NCBI GenBank assembly: GCA_009783705.1
Contig: WRCX01000003.1
Span: 1-64,000 of the forward strand
DNA length: 64,000 bases
Direction of reading: 5' to 3'
From: Candidatus Bathycorpusculum hydrogenotrophicum
GTDB lineage: Archaea; Thermoproteota; Bathyarchaeia; Bathyarchaeales; Bathycorpusculaceae
Shown here: positions 20,061 to 29,818 of the stretch, one piece after another
How positions within the stretch are numbered: the stretch's first letter is position 1
Layout: every line of letters begins with the position of its first letter
The notes under the pieces: generated by a model
Told to the model about the DNA's origin: nothing
Seen by the model: the letters and a program-made list of their open reading frames with translations, nothing else
Database searches by the model: none
Made by a program: the position numbers and the translations under genes

Positions 20061-20681
20061 GTGAATGATTTAACGCAACGTATTAAAACTAAAGAAATTC
20101 AGGCATTTCAAACCCTTCAGAACGACTACATAAGCATTTTTAATGACATAATGTTTCTTTTTGATGATTCCGCTACTGGTGTCCCAAGCGGTCGTGGAAT
20201 TGTAGGTATGTCGATAAAGAAGATGCCATACAGCAAAACACTAACAGTAAAAGACATAAATGGCAAAATTCTCATCAATGCTTCAAAAAATACTGAACAC
20301 AAAACTAAAAGCATATCTTCACTCAAAATCGGAAATCTTAAAATTTTATTTAAAGAAAACGAGTTAGTCGAAGTGTCAGAATATGCAAAAGGTGTAAAAG
20401 GTGCATTAAGTAACGTGCGGTTCACTCCCAGCGGGAAACTAACAGGCGAACGCTTGGATGCCGTTTCCCTTTCCTCGAAACCATTTGAGCCGATTCGACA
20501 GGGCGACGGTCATCTTGTTCAGCAAAAAGTCGTAGAGGCTATGAAAGAAATTACGCCTCGCATACCTTCGCGTGTGCCTTGGGGAAATATCGAAAATATT
20601 TTTACTATGCCTTCGAGTGAAACATTGCACCCCGTCTATAATTCGCAATTGGAAAAGCTTATGCGTTCATCTATTCGTTGA
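20061..20681 (+). CDS. Hypothetical cargo protein
   Basis: 206 aa ORF downstream of the promoter-like site. Confidence 0.6.
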   Translation: MNDLTQRIKTKEIQAFQTLQNDYISIFNDIMFLFDDSATGVPSGRGIVGMSIKKMPYSKTLTVKDINGKILINASKNTEHKTKSISSLKIGNLKILFKENELVEVSEYAKGVKGALSNVRFTPSGKLTGERLDAVSLSSKPFEPIRQGDGHLVQQKVVEAMKEITPRIPSRVPWGNIENIFTMPSSETLHPVYNSQLEKLMRSSIR

Positions 20682-20756
20682 TTTACGATTTTTGATAAAA
20701 TAATGAGGATTTTATAAAAGGAGCGGGCGGGGTGTGTACGCCCCCATTTTTTTTGA

Positions 20757-22283
20757 CTATTCTATGTCAGAATGTGCTTTAGAAATGGTACAATTTTCAT
20801 TGTATAGCATTCCGAATTTATCTGCTTTTTCAGCCAAACCACAATCTTGTGTTAAGATACCTTTAGCACATACATATTCGTAAAAATATTTATATGCGTT
20901 CTGCGCGTCCTCATATGCGTCTTTAAAAATAAGTGTTGTAATTTCTTCATACAATGGAGGCTGACGTAAGTCCTTTAAAGTTTTAAATTTCTCATTGCTA
21001 TAATTTACATCCTCTTTGTGGTAATCCGCATAACCTAAGTTGATTTTCATAACGTGGTTAATGAGCGGGAAAATTTCTTTTTTGAAGTAAACTAAAGCTG
21101 AAAAATAGTCATAAACTGCTATTAAACAGCTTTTTACAACTTCCGCGTCATTGCAGTGATATTTAGCGGATGTAAGCCTCATAGAATACGACATATCGTA
21201 ACAAACCTTTTTCAGCTTTTCAAGGCATTCTTGACCCTTTTCAAAATAAACTGTTTTTTTCTCTAATTTTGCATAATCAAGCCCCTCTACCAAACCATGT
21301 TTTAACAAAACAAGAGCTGTTATAAATTGGGGGCAACATGAATTGTTTTCTCTTTTAAATGCCATTGTAGCTGGTCTTGAATTACAAATCAACCTAACAG
21401 GCTTTGAATATTCATAACGATGCAAATATTTTGAGTAGTCATAATACAAATCAAGATACATAGTTTCTCCTGTTAAATAAGAAACTATTGCAAGGTTGAA
21501 TGCACGCAATTCATTATCAACATTTTTTCTTTGTTGGCTATGTTCATTTAATCTTTCTAAGGCTTCAATATATTGAGATACTTTGTAGGGGATGCGTTTA
21601 TTTTTGCCTGTAAATGTTTCTATAGGTTCAATGACTTTATTTTTGAGCAGTTTATTAACGGCTTGAAGATATTGCCTTAATTCATCATTCGGTTCATTCG
21701 CTAGAGCTTTATCGACAATACCCTGCAAACCGCCTGCTTTATGATAGCAATCTGTTAATTTATCAAAATCAATTTCGACTACTTCTTTATTTACGCATTT
21801 GTAGAAGGGATTAATTTGCTCATCATCAATGAATGCCTTAAAATCAGGGTGTTTTTTAAATATATGGTCAACCAATGCCCATGTAGTCGTTGGCAATATG
21901 CAGTATTTATGAGTTACACTTTTATGATTAAGTATGTAACGAACGCAACCGACATTGTCCCTATCTTCTAAACGGGTTTTACTAGGGTTTAAGAAAACGT
22001 CAAGGACTGAAAAAGGAACGCTGAATAGATGGGGAAAGTTGTCGTCATTGTTTTTTTCTTTGCAGTGTTCTTTTGCTAATGCGAATATTCTCCGATATTT
22101 GGAGAGAAGTGAGTAAAACATACGTTCCCTAGCATCTTCGAGAGCCTCTCTATCCTCTTTTTTAAGATTATTTAATATATCTTTAAATTTGTGTTCAGAA
22201 AAACCAAATTCGGCTATTGTTACGTTATTAGATGCGGATTTATTAACTTGCTCTTGAGGTTGAATGTTAAAAGATTGAGTCAT
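20757..22283 (-). CDS. Hypothetical cargo protein (508 aa)
   Basis: Long ORF, no recognised family. Confidence 0.75.
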   Translation of the reverse strand: MTQSFNIQPQEQVNKSASNNVTIAEFGFSEHKFKDILNNLKKEDREALEDARERMFYSLLSKYRRIFALAKEHCKEKNNDDNFPHLFSVPFSVLDVFLNPSKTRLEDRDNVGCVRYILNHKSVTHKYCILPTTTWALVDHIFKKHPDFKAFIDDEQINPFYKCVNKEVVEIDFDKLTDCYHKAGGLQGIVDKALANEPNDELRQYLQAVNKLLKNKVIEPIETFTGKNKRIPYKVSQYIEALERLNEHSQQRKNVDNELRAFNLAIVSYLTGETMYLDLYYDYSKYLHRYEYSKPVRLICNSRPATMAFKRENNSCCPQFITALVLLKHGLVEGLDYAKLEKKTVYFEKGQECLEKLKKVCYDMSYSMRLTSAKYHCNDAEVVKSCLIAVYDYFSALVYFKKEIFPLINHVMKINLGYADYHKEDVNYSNEKFKTLKDLRQPPLYEEITTLIFKDAYEDAQNAYKYFYEYVCAKGILTQDCGLAEKADKFGMLYNENCTISKAHSDIE

Positions 22284-22289
22284 TGTGTA

Positions 22290-22769
22290 TCACGCAACTT
22301 TAAATATGTTACCTTCCGTTTTAAACGGTCTGCCTTCAACCAGCCTTAAAACAGAAAAAAACGCAAACCAAAAAAGCAGTATCTGTCTCGTTTGAATAGG
22401 TGATATTCCATCTCTGTCCATACGATCAGCAGCCCTTTTAGCCGCATAATTAAAGTTATCTGCAAAATTCGTTTCAGCTAACCAACGCTTATTAGCTTCG
22501 TCAACTTCCCTGCAGTCACTAAATACATCTTTTTCAAGCCACTGTTTTGTTGCAGAAATAGCTTTTGACAAATCTAATGGCGCAAGAGGGGGCACTCCGT
22601 CAAGTTGATTAGTGAGTTTCTTGCGTAAAGCTTCTTGGTATATTGGGTCAATTATTATATCCTTTAATGTGCTTGCATTTAAATAATACTCCGGACTGCC
22701 CGGAATATTACCCATACAAGTTGTTATGTCCATTCTTGCACAATATTGTTTATCACACATTTTACACAT
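22290..22769 (-). CDS. Hypothetical Cys-containing cargo protein, paralog of 23402-23836
   Basis: Shared pattern 'YQExLxxxL...TKxWL...FWxAxxSxLxxxxGRF'. Confidence 0.65.
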   Translation of the reverse strand: MCKMCDKQYCARMDITTCMGNIPGSPEYYLNASTLKDIIIDPIYQEALRKKLTNQLDGVPPLAPLDLSKAISATKQWLEKDVFSDCREVDEANKRWLAETNFADNFNYAAKRAADRMDRDGISPIQTRQILLFWFAFFSVLRLVEGRPFKTEGNIFKVA

Positions 22770-22770
22770 T

Positions 22771-23226
22771 TTATAGCATCCTCGACGTTAGTCTATATAT
22801 GCAAAGAATAATTACGTTGGCAAGTAACAACGCCAGCACCAACGGCACGAGGTATAGGGCGAAAGTCAACCATGGGGTGATCTCTGTAAAAATATAATAT
22901 ACTGAAACTAGTCCAGATATCACACTCATTGCAAGAATTAATATTGATGCCCCAATTATTATTGCATAACCTTTTTTGATAGCCCGAATGTCATAACGGA
23001 TGGCTTCATGATATCCTTTCTCAGCTTTTCCCAACACAAATATTGTCACTCCCGACAAGGGAAAAGTCATAGTTGCAAATATTTTTGATATGCCATCAGT
23101 ATCCTTTATTAAATTGACATCGCCAAAGCCGCTCCGCCATGTAAGAAACAGAACTACGATAGTAGTAATCGCCATTAGGAATATGGGTAAATTTTTCTTC
23201 CCAAATGCGACTATATATCTCATCAT
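22771..23226 (-). CDS. 4-TM membrane protein
   Basis: Four hydrophobic segments in 151 aa. Confidence 0.65.
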   Translation of the reverse strand: MMRYIVAFGKKNLPIFLMAITTIVVLFLTWRSGFGDVNLIKDTDGISKIFATMTFPLSGVTIFVLGKAEKGYHEAIRYDIRAIKKGYAIIIGASILILAMSVISGLVSVYYIFTEITPWLTFALYLVPLVLALLLANVIILCIYRLTSRML

Positions 23227-23401
23227 GCATAGTTTGCGCTCGCTCGCTAATTTTGAAGTAAGTGTATATTTTTGGACATATATATTTTTCGCCGAATATA
23301 CTGTTGTTTAAGCTTATTTTTCGCAAAATTAGACTTATATTTACAATATTTAGATGTATATAGTGCAGAAAACAAGTGAATGTTATGGTTTTTAAACCAT
23401 A

Positions 23402-23836
23402 TTATAATAGCATTCTAAATCGTCCTTGCGTGATAGCAAATAATAACGAATAGTGAGCAAGCCAAAAAAACACCCATATCCTAACCTCAATTTTCGACAT
23501 CCCCAACTCAATATCATCACTACGACATATTATTTTTATTCCGCGATTTATCTTATCCACCCAGTTATTCCAATTTTCTTGACAGCTATGAGAATCATAA
23601 TGCGCACAAATCATGTCAAGCCAATTTTTTGTTATTAACAACGCCTCCGACCAACATAAAGCGTCCTCAGAAATACATTGAGAAGAAAGGCGACGCGATA
23701 GTTGCTCTTGATAATCCGCCGATTTTACTATTTCCATTAGTCCCGTTTTTCTTAACAAATTTTCTGGTGGATAATTTGAAATATAGCGGAATATATCATT
23801 TACAGTCATTGGAACACCTGAATAAACAACAAACAT
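23402..23836 (-). CDS. Hypothetical cargo protein, paralog of 22290-22769
   Basis: See 22290-22769. Confidence 0.55.
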   Translation of the reverse strand: MFVVYSGVPMTVNDIFRYISNYPPENLLRKTGLMEIVKSADYQEQLSRRLSSQCISEDALCWSEALLITKNWLDMICAHYDSHSCQENWNNWVDKINRGIKIICRSDDIELGMSKIEVRIWVFFWLAHYSLLFAITQGRFRMLL

Positions 23837-24108
23837 CAGCCATATAATATAATATTTTCTAAGAATTAGTAAAAATTATGTTCGTATTACGCCCTCTTTC
23901 TGAGCAATTAAACAAATCCATTCCGAATCAATAACCCTGTTTGAGGCTGTTTCATCTGGACGTTTGGATAATTATAAACCCATTTCTACAAACTGACATC
24001 ATTAATTGTTTTAGGCGAATGATATTGAAATATCCGTTCGCCTAACCCTTCCGCAACCCCATCAAGCAATAATTTTTCATTTGTGTTGTCTGTTTTCCGT
24101 AGACTTTT

Positions 24109-24867
24109 TCATAAGATGCCTTTGTACATGGTCGAATCACACGAGAATCTCACTAAGTTGTTTTTCTGATGTTTATCGAACCACTCTTGCAACCTCGAAC
24201 GCATAATTTCATAACCCTGTTCGCCTTCAACGGGAGAATAATTCGCGGATTCCGCTAATTGTAAAACTGTTTGGAAATCTAAATATCTGTCGTTTGGATA
24301 TGATGTGGTTTCATATTGGGCAAAGAATATACCGAATAAATCTGGTTTCATCTTATTTTCACGTGATATTTCTTTAGTCGCACATTCGCGAATCAAGTCG
24401 TAATACTCTTTCATTGCAGACTCTCTTTTAATCGCGTACCAATTCCAAACTAAACAGACCTTACCATCATTTTTTAAAATTCTGCTAAATTCTTTTTTAC
24501 ATTCGTACTCATCGAACCAGTGGAAAGAATGAGCGGCTACAATTAAATCTGCCATGGCGCTCGGCAACGTGGTTTTCTCTGCTGTTGCCGTAATAATATG
24601 CAAATTTGGATTATGACCGTACGCGAGCGTCAATTGTTCGCGCATCGCTTTATTAGGCTCAACGGCATAAACAATACTCCCTTGTTCAAGCAATAGACTT
24701 GTAAATTTTCCCGTTCCTGCGCCGACATCAATAACGACAGGAGGCATATTAGTATTATTTATATTTTTAAACACCTCTCTCACTATCTCTTTGGGATAAG
24801 AGGGGCGTGCTCGATGATAAACGCCAGCTTTCTTACTAAAACGTTCTTTACCATCTGAAATTAACAT
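24109..24867 (-). CDS. Class I SAM-dependent methyltransferase
   Basis: 'VVIDVGAGTGKFTSLL' motif I, 'DLIVAAHSFHWFD'. Confidence 0.88.
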   Translation of the reverse strand: MLISDGKERFSKKAGVYHRARPSYPKEIVREVFKNINNTNMPPVVIDVGAGTGKFTSLLLEQGSIVYAVEPNKAMREQLTLAYGHNPNLHIITATAEKTTLPSAMADLIVAAHSFHWFDEYECKKEFSRILKNDGKVCLVWNWYAIKRESAMKEYYDLIRECATKEISRENKMKPDLFGIFFAQYETTSYPNDRYLDFQTVLQLAESANYSPVEGEQGYEIMRSRLQEWFDKHQKNNLVRFSCDSTMYKGIL

Positions 24868-24990
24868 ATAAATTTCCTTGCTGTGTGTGTTTAGTTCACG
24901 GTAGGAAGGTGCTTCTTTTATATTTAAGTTTATTACGAATTTTTAAAATATATTTATTTTCTGTTCTCTCAAATTTTACAAACGATTATT

Positions 24991-25113
24991 ATGTACGACA
25001 CTTCTAATATCATGCAAAATTTCAAAGTTGGTGTGTTGAAGGAGTTGTATAAACGTAATCTCATAACGCGCGAAAAGCTTGAGCAAGCTATAAAAATCTG
25101 TAAAAGGCAATAA
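24991..25113 (+). CDS. SHOCT-like microprotein upstream of the recombinase
   Basis: MYDTSNIMQNFKVGVLKELYKRNLITREKLEQAIKICKRQ. Confidence 0.6.
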   Translation: MYDTSNIMQNFKVGVLKELYKRNLITREKLEQAIKICKRQ

Positions 25114-25135
25114 TATCACGTGGAAGTGTGTTCTT

Positions 25136-26710
25136 ATGAAGCGCGTGGCAGCTTATTGTCGGGTTAGCACCGAAGCGGACGACCAGTTAAATTCGTTAGA
25201 GAATCAAAAAAGGTATTTTGAAAAATATATCGAAAATAATATTGAGTGGGAATTTTGCGGACTTTATATTGATGAGGGTTTGAGCGGCACAAGTGTTGAT
25301 AAGCGCGAAGGGTTTAAGCGGATGGTCGCTGACGCTGAAAATAAAAAATTTGATTTACTGTTGACAAAGGAGATTTCACGCTTTGCGCGGAATACTTTAG
25401 ACAGCATATTTTATACGCGAAAGTTGAAGGGGTTAGGCGTTGGGGTGGTGTTTATGAATGATAACATAAACACGCTGGATTCAGACGCAGAATTAAGATT
25501 AACAATTATGTCGAGCATAGCCCAAGAGGAGAGCCGCAAGACAAGCGAGCGGGTGAAATGGGGACAAAAACGGCTCATGGAAAGAGGCGTTGCCTTCGGC
25601 GCAAAAGCATTAGGATACAACCTAAAACACGGCAAATTGACAATTAACGAAGATGAAGCAAAAATTATAAGATTAATTTTCGACCTGTATTTGTCGGGCA
25701 TGGGAGCACACAACATAAGCAAAGAGCTTGATAATCGAGGAATCCCCACGCCAAACGGCGGCACACGCTGGAACGCTGTTCGCGTATTGCGAATCCTCAA
25801 AAATGAGAAATATATCGGCGTGCTGAAACAGAAAAAGAAAATAACGGTAGATTATCTAAGCCACAAGCGCAAAACCAACGAGGGCGAGGAAAATTTCATT
25901 ATCGTGGAGAACAGCCACGCGCCCATTATCGAGAAAGAAATATTTGACAGGGTGCAAAATGAGATTGTGCGCCGAAAAAATGTAACCGTTGAAAAAAGCC
26001 GATACTCCAACCGTCATGTGTGGAGCGGTAAGGTCAAATGCGCTTATTGTAATTCGTCTTTTAAGCGGAAAATTAACAACAGTACGTCGAATAGTCCGCA
26101 GATTATTTGGCAATGCTCCGAGGCTGAAAAGTACGGCAAAGAAAAAATCAACGCGCAGGGCAAAAAGGTTGGCTGTAACTGTAAAATCGTTCCTGAGTGG
26201 GTCTTGCGGGAAAATTTCTTAGCCGTCCTAAATGTGGTTATTGAAAACAAAGATTTTGTTGTGCGGGAACTAAAAGAGCGTGTGCGCCGCGCTATTGCTG
26301 AATGTCCCAACAAAGGGGACGAGTTAAAGGAAGTTCTGATGGGGCTTGATAAATTATCTGATAGAAAATCAAGGTTAATCGAGATGCACCTTGACAGGCT
26401 GATTAGCCTTACAGAATATAAAAAAGCCTATGCACAGTACGAAAAACAGCAACAAACCCTGCAAAAGCGTCTGTCGGTCTTGGATGGTGAAAATAAACTT
26501 GCGGCAGATTTGGAACAGAAACTTGACAGCGTAGACCAAGCAATCGAAAATTTGGCGCGGCTTATAGAATTCGGAGATTCAATATGCTCCGAGGTGCTAC
26601 ACAAGGTTGTTGTTGAGGGCAGGGATAAAATGTCATTTTACCTAACGACAGGCGAAAACAAAAACCCCGCCTTTTTTAAAATACCCCTTTTGATACGCCA
26701 AGACTTGTGA
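25136..26710 (+). CDS. Large serine recombinase, probable E1 integrase
   Basis: 'RVAAYCRVSTEADDQLNSLENQ', 'LTKEISRFARNT'; the ORF crosses the right att core at 26699-26700. Confidence 0.93.
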   Translation: MKRVAAYCRVSTEADDQLNSLENQKRYFEKYIENNIEWEFCGLYIDEGLSGTSVDKREGFKRMVADAENKKFDLLLTKEISRFARNTLDSIFYTRKLKGLGVGVVFMNDNINTLDSDAELRLTIMSSIAQEESRKTSERVKWGQKRLMERGVAFGAKALGYNLKHGKLTINEDEAKIIRLIFDLYLSGMGAHNISKELDNRGIPTPNGGTRWNAVRVLRILKNEKYIGVLKQKKKITVDYLSHKRKTNEGEENFIIVENSHAPIIEKEIFDRVQNEIVRRKNVTVEKSRYSNRHVWSGKVKCAYCNSSFKRKINNSTSNSPQIIWQCSEAEKYGKEKINAQGKKVGCNCKIVPEWVLRENFLAVLNVVIENKDFVVRELKERVRRAIAECPNKGDELKEVLMGLDKLSDRKSRLIEMHLDRLISLTEYKKAYAQYEKQQQTLQKRLSVLDGENKLAADLEQKLDSVDQAIENLARLIEFGDSICSEVLHKVVVEGRDKMSFYLTTGENKNPAFFKIPLLIRQDL

Positions 26711-26817
26711 GTGAGATATCTTTGTTAGCAGATATATTGAGCGCAGAGTCGGTTAATGTGATATCCTTATCCAGTGCGATAACTGTAGAGCCTACAGCAT
26801 TATTTACTGCATTACCA
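26699..26817 (-). pseudogene. Middle fragment (B) of the interrupted surface-protein gene
   Basis: Translates GNAVNNAVGSTVIALDKDITLTDSALNISANKDISLTSLG, matching the N-terminal region of 45439-46869 (NAVDNALEPTIITLDKDIKL..ISANKNITLTS). Confidence 0.88.
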
Positions 26818-26961
26818 AAAGAGGTATAACGGCAGATTTTGCTTGCCGACGAAGTCGGAAATGACGCCGACATGCGGCATTTCAAAATCAACCACTAAAA
26901 AGCGGTTTACCTCGGCTTATTATTCCCGACTTTATCAAAACATAACAATAGAAGTCTATAT

Positions 26962-26995
26962 CGGAGTGTAGCAAGTTGGCACTCCGACTTTTTAT
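26962..26995 (+). terminator. E2 left-end hairpin plus T-tract
   Basis: CGGAGTG...CACTCCG ACTTTTT; compensatory change relative to E1. Confidence 0.7.
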
Positions 26996-27394
26996 AAAAA
27001 TTCTTGTTCCTACTGTGAGTGTTTCCAATTCTTGGCAGGGGTGTTTTTTTGTTTGTGTTTCTAAGTTTGGGCGGGGTGCGTTCGCGTCGCCAAGCGGTCG
27101 CTGTCGCGCCGATCAGCGCCGCTCACGCATTATCCTAACACCGAAGAACACGCGGCAGGGGCGTTTTTTTGTCCTCACTCAAAAATCGCAAAAAGCGGGA
27201 CAAGTGGTTTTTGCGTCCGAAGCTCCGACTAATGCCGCCCATGTGGTGGGAATTGTCCGCGCCCTACGGGGTCTTTCACGGAGCTTCTCCCTACAGACAG
27301 CGGTGAGGGCTAAAGTCCCGACTAATGCCGCTCCCATGGCTGGATTTGTTCGCTTCCCGTGGGGCTTTTTGTGCTTTTGGCTAAAAAGTGCGGG

Positions 27395-27427
27395 AAGGGC
27401 GCACTTACACAATCGCACCGCGATTGT
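27395..27427 (-). other. oriT-like region upstream of mobA1 (E2)
   Basis: Minus strand: ACAATCGC-GGT-GCGATTGT hairpin then GTAAGTGCGCCCTTC, matching the IncQ/pSK41-type nic core TAAGTGCGCCCT. Confidence 0.75.
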
Positions 27428-27454
27428 CCAACATTCATGCGGGTTTGAGGGTTC

Positions 27455-29008
27455 TTGCGAGCTGAAACGTCGGAGGTATTTTTAACGCCGATTTATCATC
27501 TCAGCGTTAAAATTATCGGCAGGGGGTCGGGGCGGTCTGCTGTGGGTGCGGCGGCGTACAGAGCTGGGGAGAAGCTGAAATCGGTGGATGCGGCGGCGTA
27601 TCGGGCGGGCGTAGAGTTAGAGGGCGACGAAATAACCCACGACTACACAAGAAAACAAGGCGTTGTGCACAAGGAAATAATTTTGCCCGATAACGCGCCC
27701 AAAAATTACGAAGACCGCGAGACCCTGTGGCGAGCGGTAGAAGCAAAGGAAAAGCGGCGCGACGCAAGGCTGGCGCGGGAAATCGAAGTCGCGCTACAAA
27801 TAGAGTTTGACTTAGAAGAACAAAAAGCCCTACTCTGTGAATACATAAAAGAAAATTTTGTTGACAAGGGTATGATTGCCGACTTTGCCGTGCATAATAA
27901 AGGCGACGGTAATCCCCACGCGCATATTATGTTGACTACCCGCCATGTTTCGCCCGACGGTTTTGGGGGTAAAAACCGCGACTGGGACGAAGACATTGAG
28001 CTTTTAAAATGGCGCGAAAACTGGGCGAAAATTAATAATCAAAAGTTTGAGGAAAAAGGGCTAGATTTGCGAATAGACCATCGCTCATACAAGGAACAGG
28101 GCATTGACCGCGAACCGACCATACATTTAGGACACAAGGCAACGGCGTTAGAGAAAAAAGGCATACACACCGAGCGCGGCGACAGAAACCGCGAAATCCA
28201 AAAACGCAACGCCGAACGCGCCAAACAAGCGGAGCGCAAACAGGAAGCCACTGAAATTCCCGACATTGAACCTACCACCGAAAAAACCGCAAAACACCTA
28301 AACAAATTAAGAGATGACTACATCACGCTTGAAAAAGACTTATCCGAGCTAATAACAACGCGCAATGAAATTAGAGAAGAAATCCCCCGCTTAAACTTCC
28401 GTGCCGAAAATATGGACGAACACGCCAAAAACATTGAAGCCCTACAGAGCAGAATCGCAGAACTACAGCAAACCCGCCAAAACCTAAACTTTTTACAACG
28501 GACAAAAAAACAGGAAACCAACCAAGCACTCAAACACGCCGAACAGGAAACACGCCGCGCCGAGATATTTTTCAAAAACCGCTTCGGCATAGACCCAAAC
28601 CAAACCCCAGACGAAATCAAACGCCTACAAAAAATAGTCCGCGAAAAACAAACCGACCTAAACACTAAAAACGCCGCCATACTAAACATCATGGACACCC
28701 AAGACAAAATCCTCTTAGACTACCACACCCAAAAACTCATCGTCCAAACCCGCCCCAACAGCCAACAAATAGACAAACTTTTGGAACACATGAACACCCC
28801 GCCCGAATCCGTCCGTGACCGCCTCCTCCAAGAACGAATCGACCGCCGCCTAAACATCATCCCCGACCAAGATTTCCAGCGCGTTATCGAAAAATTACCC
28901 CAATACCAAACACAAACCCTAATCGAACAACGTAAACGCGCCGAAACGGTCAAGCGTGAACAAGAAAAATCGAGGGAGCGCATCCGAATAATCGAACGAA
29001 GCCGTTAG
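27455..29008 (+). CDS. mobA: MobA/MobL-family relaxase
   Basis: 'IYHLSVKIIGRGSGRSAVGAAAYRAGE', 'NPHAHIMLTTR'; clearly homologous to 10871-12556. Confidence 0.9.
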   Translation: MRAETSEVFLTPIYHLSVKIIGRGSGRSAVGAAAYRAGEKLKSVDAAAYRAGVELEGDEITHDYTRKQGVVHKEIILPDNAPKNYEDRETLWRAVEAKEKRRDARLAREIEVALQIEFDLEEQKALLCEYIKENFVDKGMIADFAVHNKGDGNPHAHIMLTTRHVSPDGFGGKNRDWDEDIELLKWRENWAKINNQKFEEKGLDLRIDHRSYKEQGIDREPTIHLGHKATALEKKGIHTERGDRNREIQKRNAERAKQAERKQEATEIPDIEPTTEKTAKHLNKLRDDYITLEKDLSELITTRNEIREEIPRLNFRAENMDEHAKNIEALQSRIAELQQTRQNLNFLQRTKKQETNQALKHAEQETRRAEIFFKNRFGIDPNQTPDEIKRLQKIVREKQTDLNTKNAAILNIMDTQDKILLDYHTQKLIVQTRPNSQQIDKLLEHMNTPPESVRDRLLQERIDRRLNIIPDQDFQRVIEKLPQYQTQTLIEQRKRAETVKREQEKSRERIRIIERSR

Positions 29009-29015
29009 AAAGAAA

Positions 29016-29666
29016 TCAACTGCGAAAATTTTTAATTTCCCCTAATTTATATATCTCCATAGAACTCCGTGCCTTAATTGCCTTAATTTCCGCTTCATTA
29101 TCTAATAATTTTTGCATAGATAAGTGCACCGCTTTTTCAAAACGCTGAACAAAACCCGTATCTTTCAAAGATATATTCGGCAGGGTTTCTTCAAAAATAT
29201 TCGCCCAGATTTTATCTGCAACAATTTTACCCTCATCTTTAGTAAATGGTTCTAATGGTTGTCCGTTTATTTGCTTACCTTCAGCAGTATATGTTGTTTT
29301 ACTCCATTCACCTGTTTTATCCAGTTCGGACAACGTAACACTAACATTGCGGTTAATATGAACTCTAAGGGTGTTTGTTTCGAGCGAAGCCGTGCCACCC
29401 CAATCCCTCCAAGACGCCGCCAAAACTTCCTTGCCATCACCTTCCTTTATCCTATGCTTATGCCCGTGCCCCTTTTCTTTAGTGCTTGTTGAATAAATAG
29501 GAATACCGCGACGATTTTCTTTGACTTTAAGGGCGTTTGTTACGCTGTTCGTCACCAAATAACCGGCCTTCTGTACAGCCAAAAATGCCTTAAATGATTC
29601 GATAGGTTTATACATTTTAAAATCACCTTCAACTTTCCTTGCAAATTTACGAATCCAATTACGCAA
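29016..29666 (-). CDS. Hypothetical protein
   Basis: 216 aa ORF. Confidence 0.6.
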   Translation of the reverse strand: MRNWIRKFARKVEGDFKMYKPIESFKAFLAVQKAGYLVTNSVTNALKVKENRRGIPIYSTSTKEKGHGHKHRIKEGDGKEVLAASWRDWGGTASLETNTLRVHINRNVSVTLSELDKTGEWSKTTYTAEGKQINGQPLEPFTKDEGKIVADKIWANIFEETLPNISLKDTGFVQRFEKAVHLSMQKLLDNEAEIKAIKARSSMEIYKLGEIKNFRS

Positions 29667-29818
29667 AATTCATTGTTAAAATTAATCGGCAATCTTTAAA
29701 AAAACACTTTTTTATGAATAAATTATATTTTTACCACATCAACTTCACACCACATATTCTATCACATTATTTTATCTTTTACAACATATTTTTCAAAATA
29801 ATATTGTAAAATATTTTT

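Larger units (their letters stand above)
10559..26698 (+). mobile_element. E1: mobilizable integrated element (relaxase, T4CP, two large serine recombinases)
   Basis: CA/TG core at 10559-10560 and 26699-26700; excision restores the host reading frame with B (CTT GGT ACG). Confidence 0.85.

Noticed and set aside
20757-22283. 508-aa protein as a PIN or HEPN nuclease
   Set aside because: A weak 'SVLDVF' resemblance only; no convincing catalytic residues by eye, so left as unknown.
25136-26710. Serine recombinases as phage integrases of a prophage
   Set aside because: No capsid, terminase, portal or tail genes; relaxase, T4CP and oriT indicate a mobilizable element.
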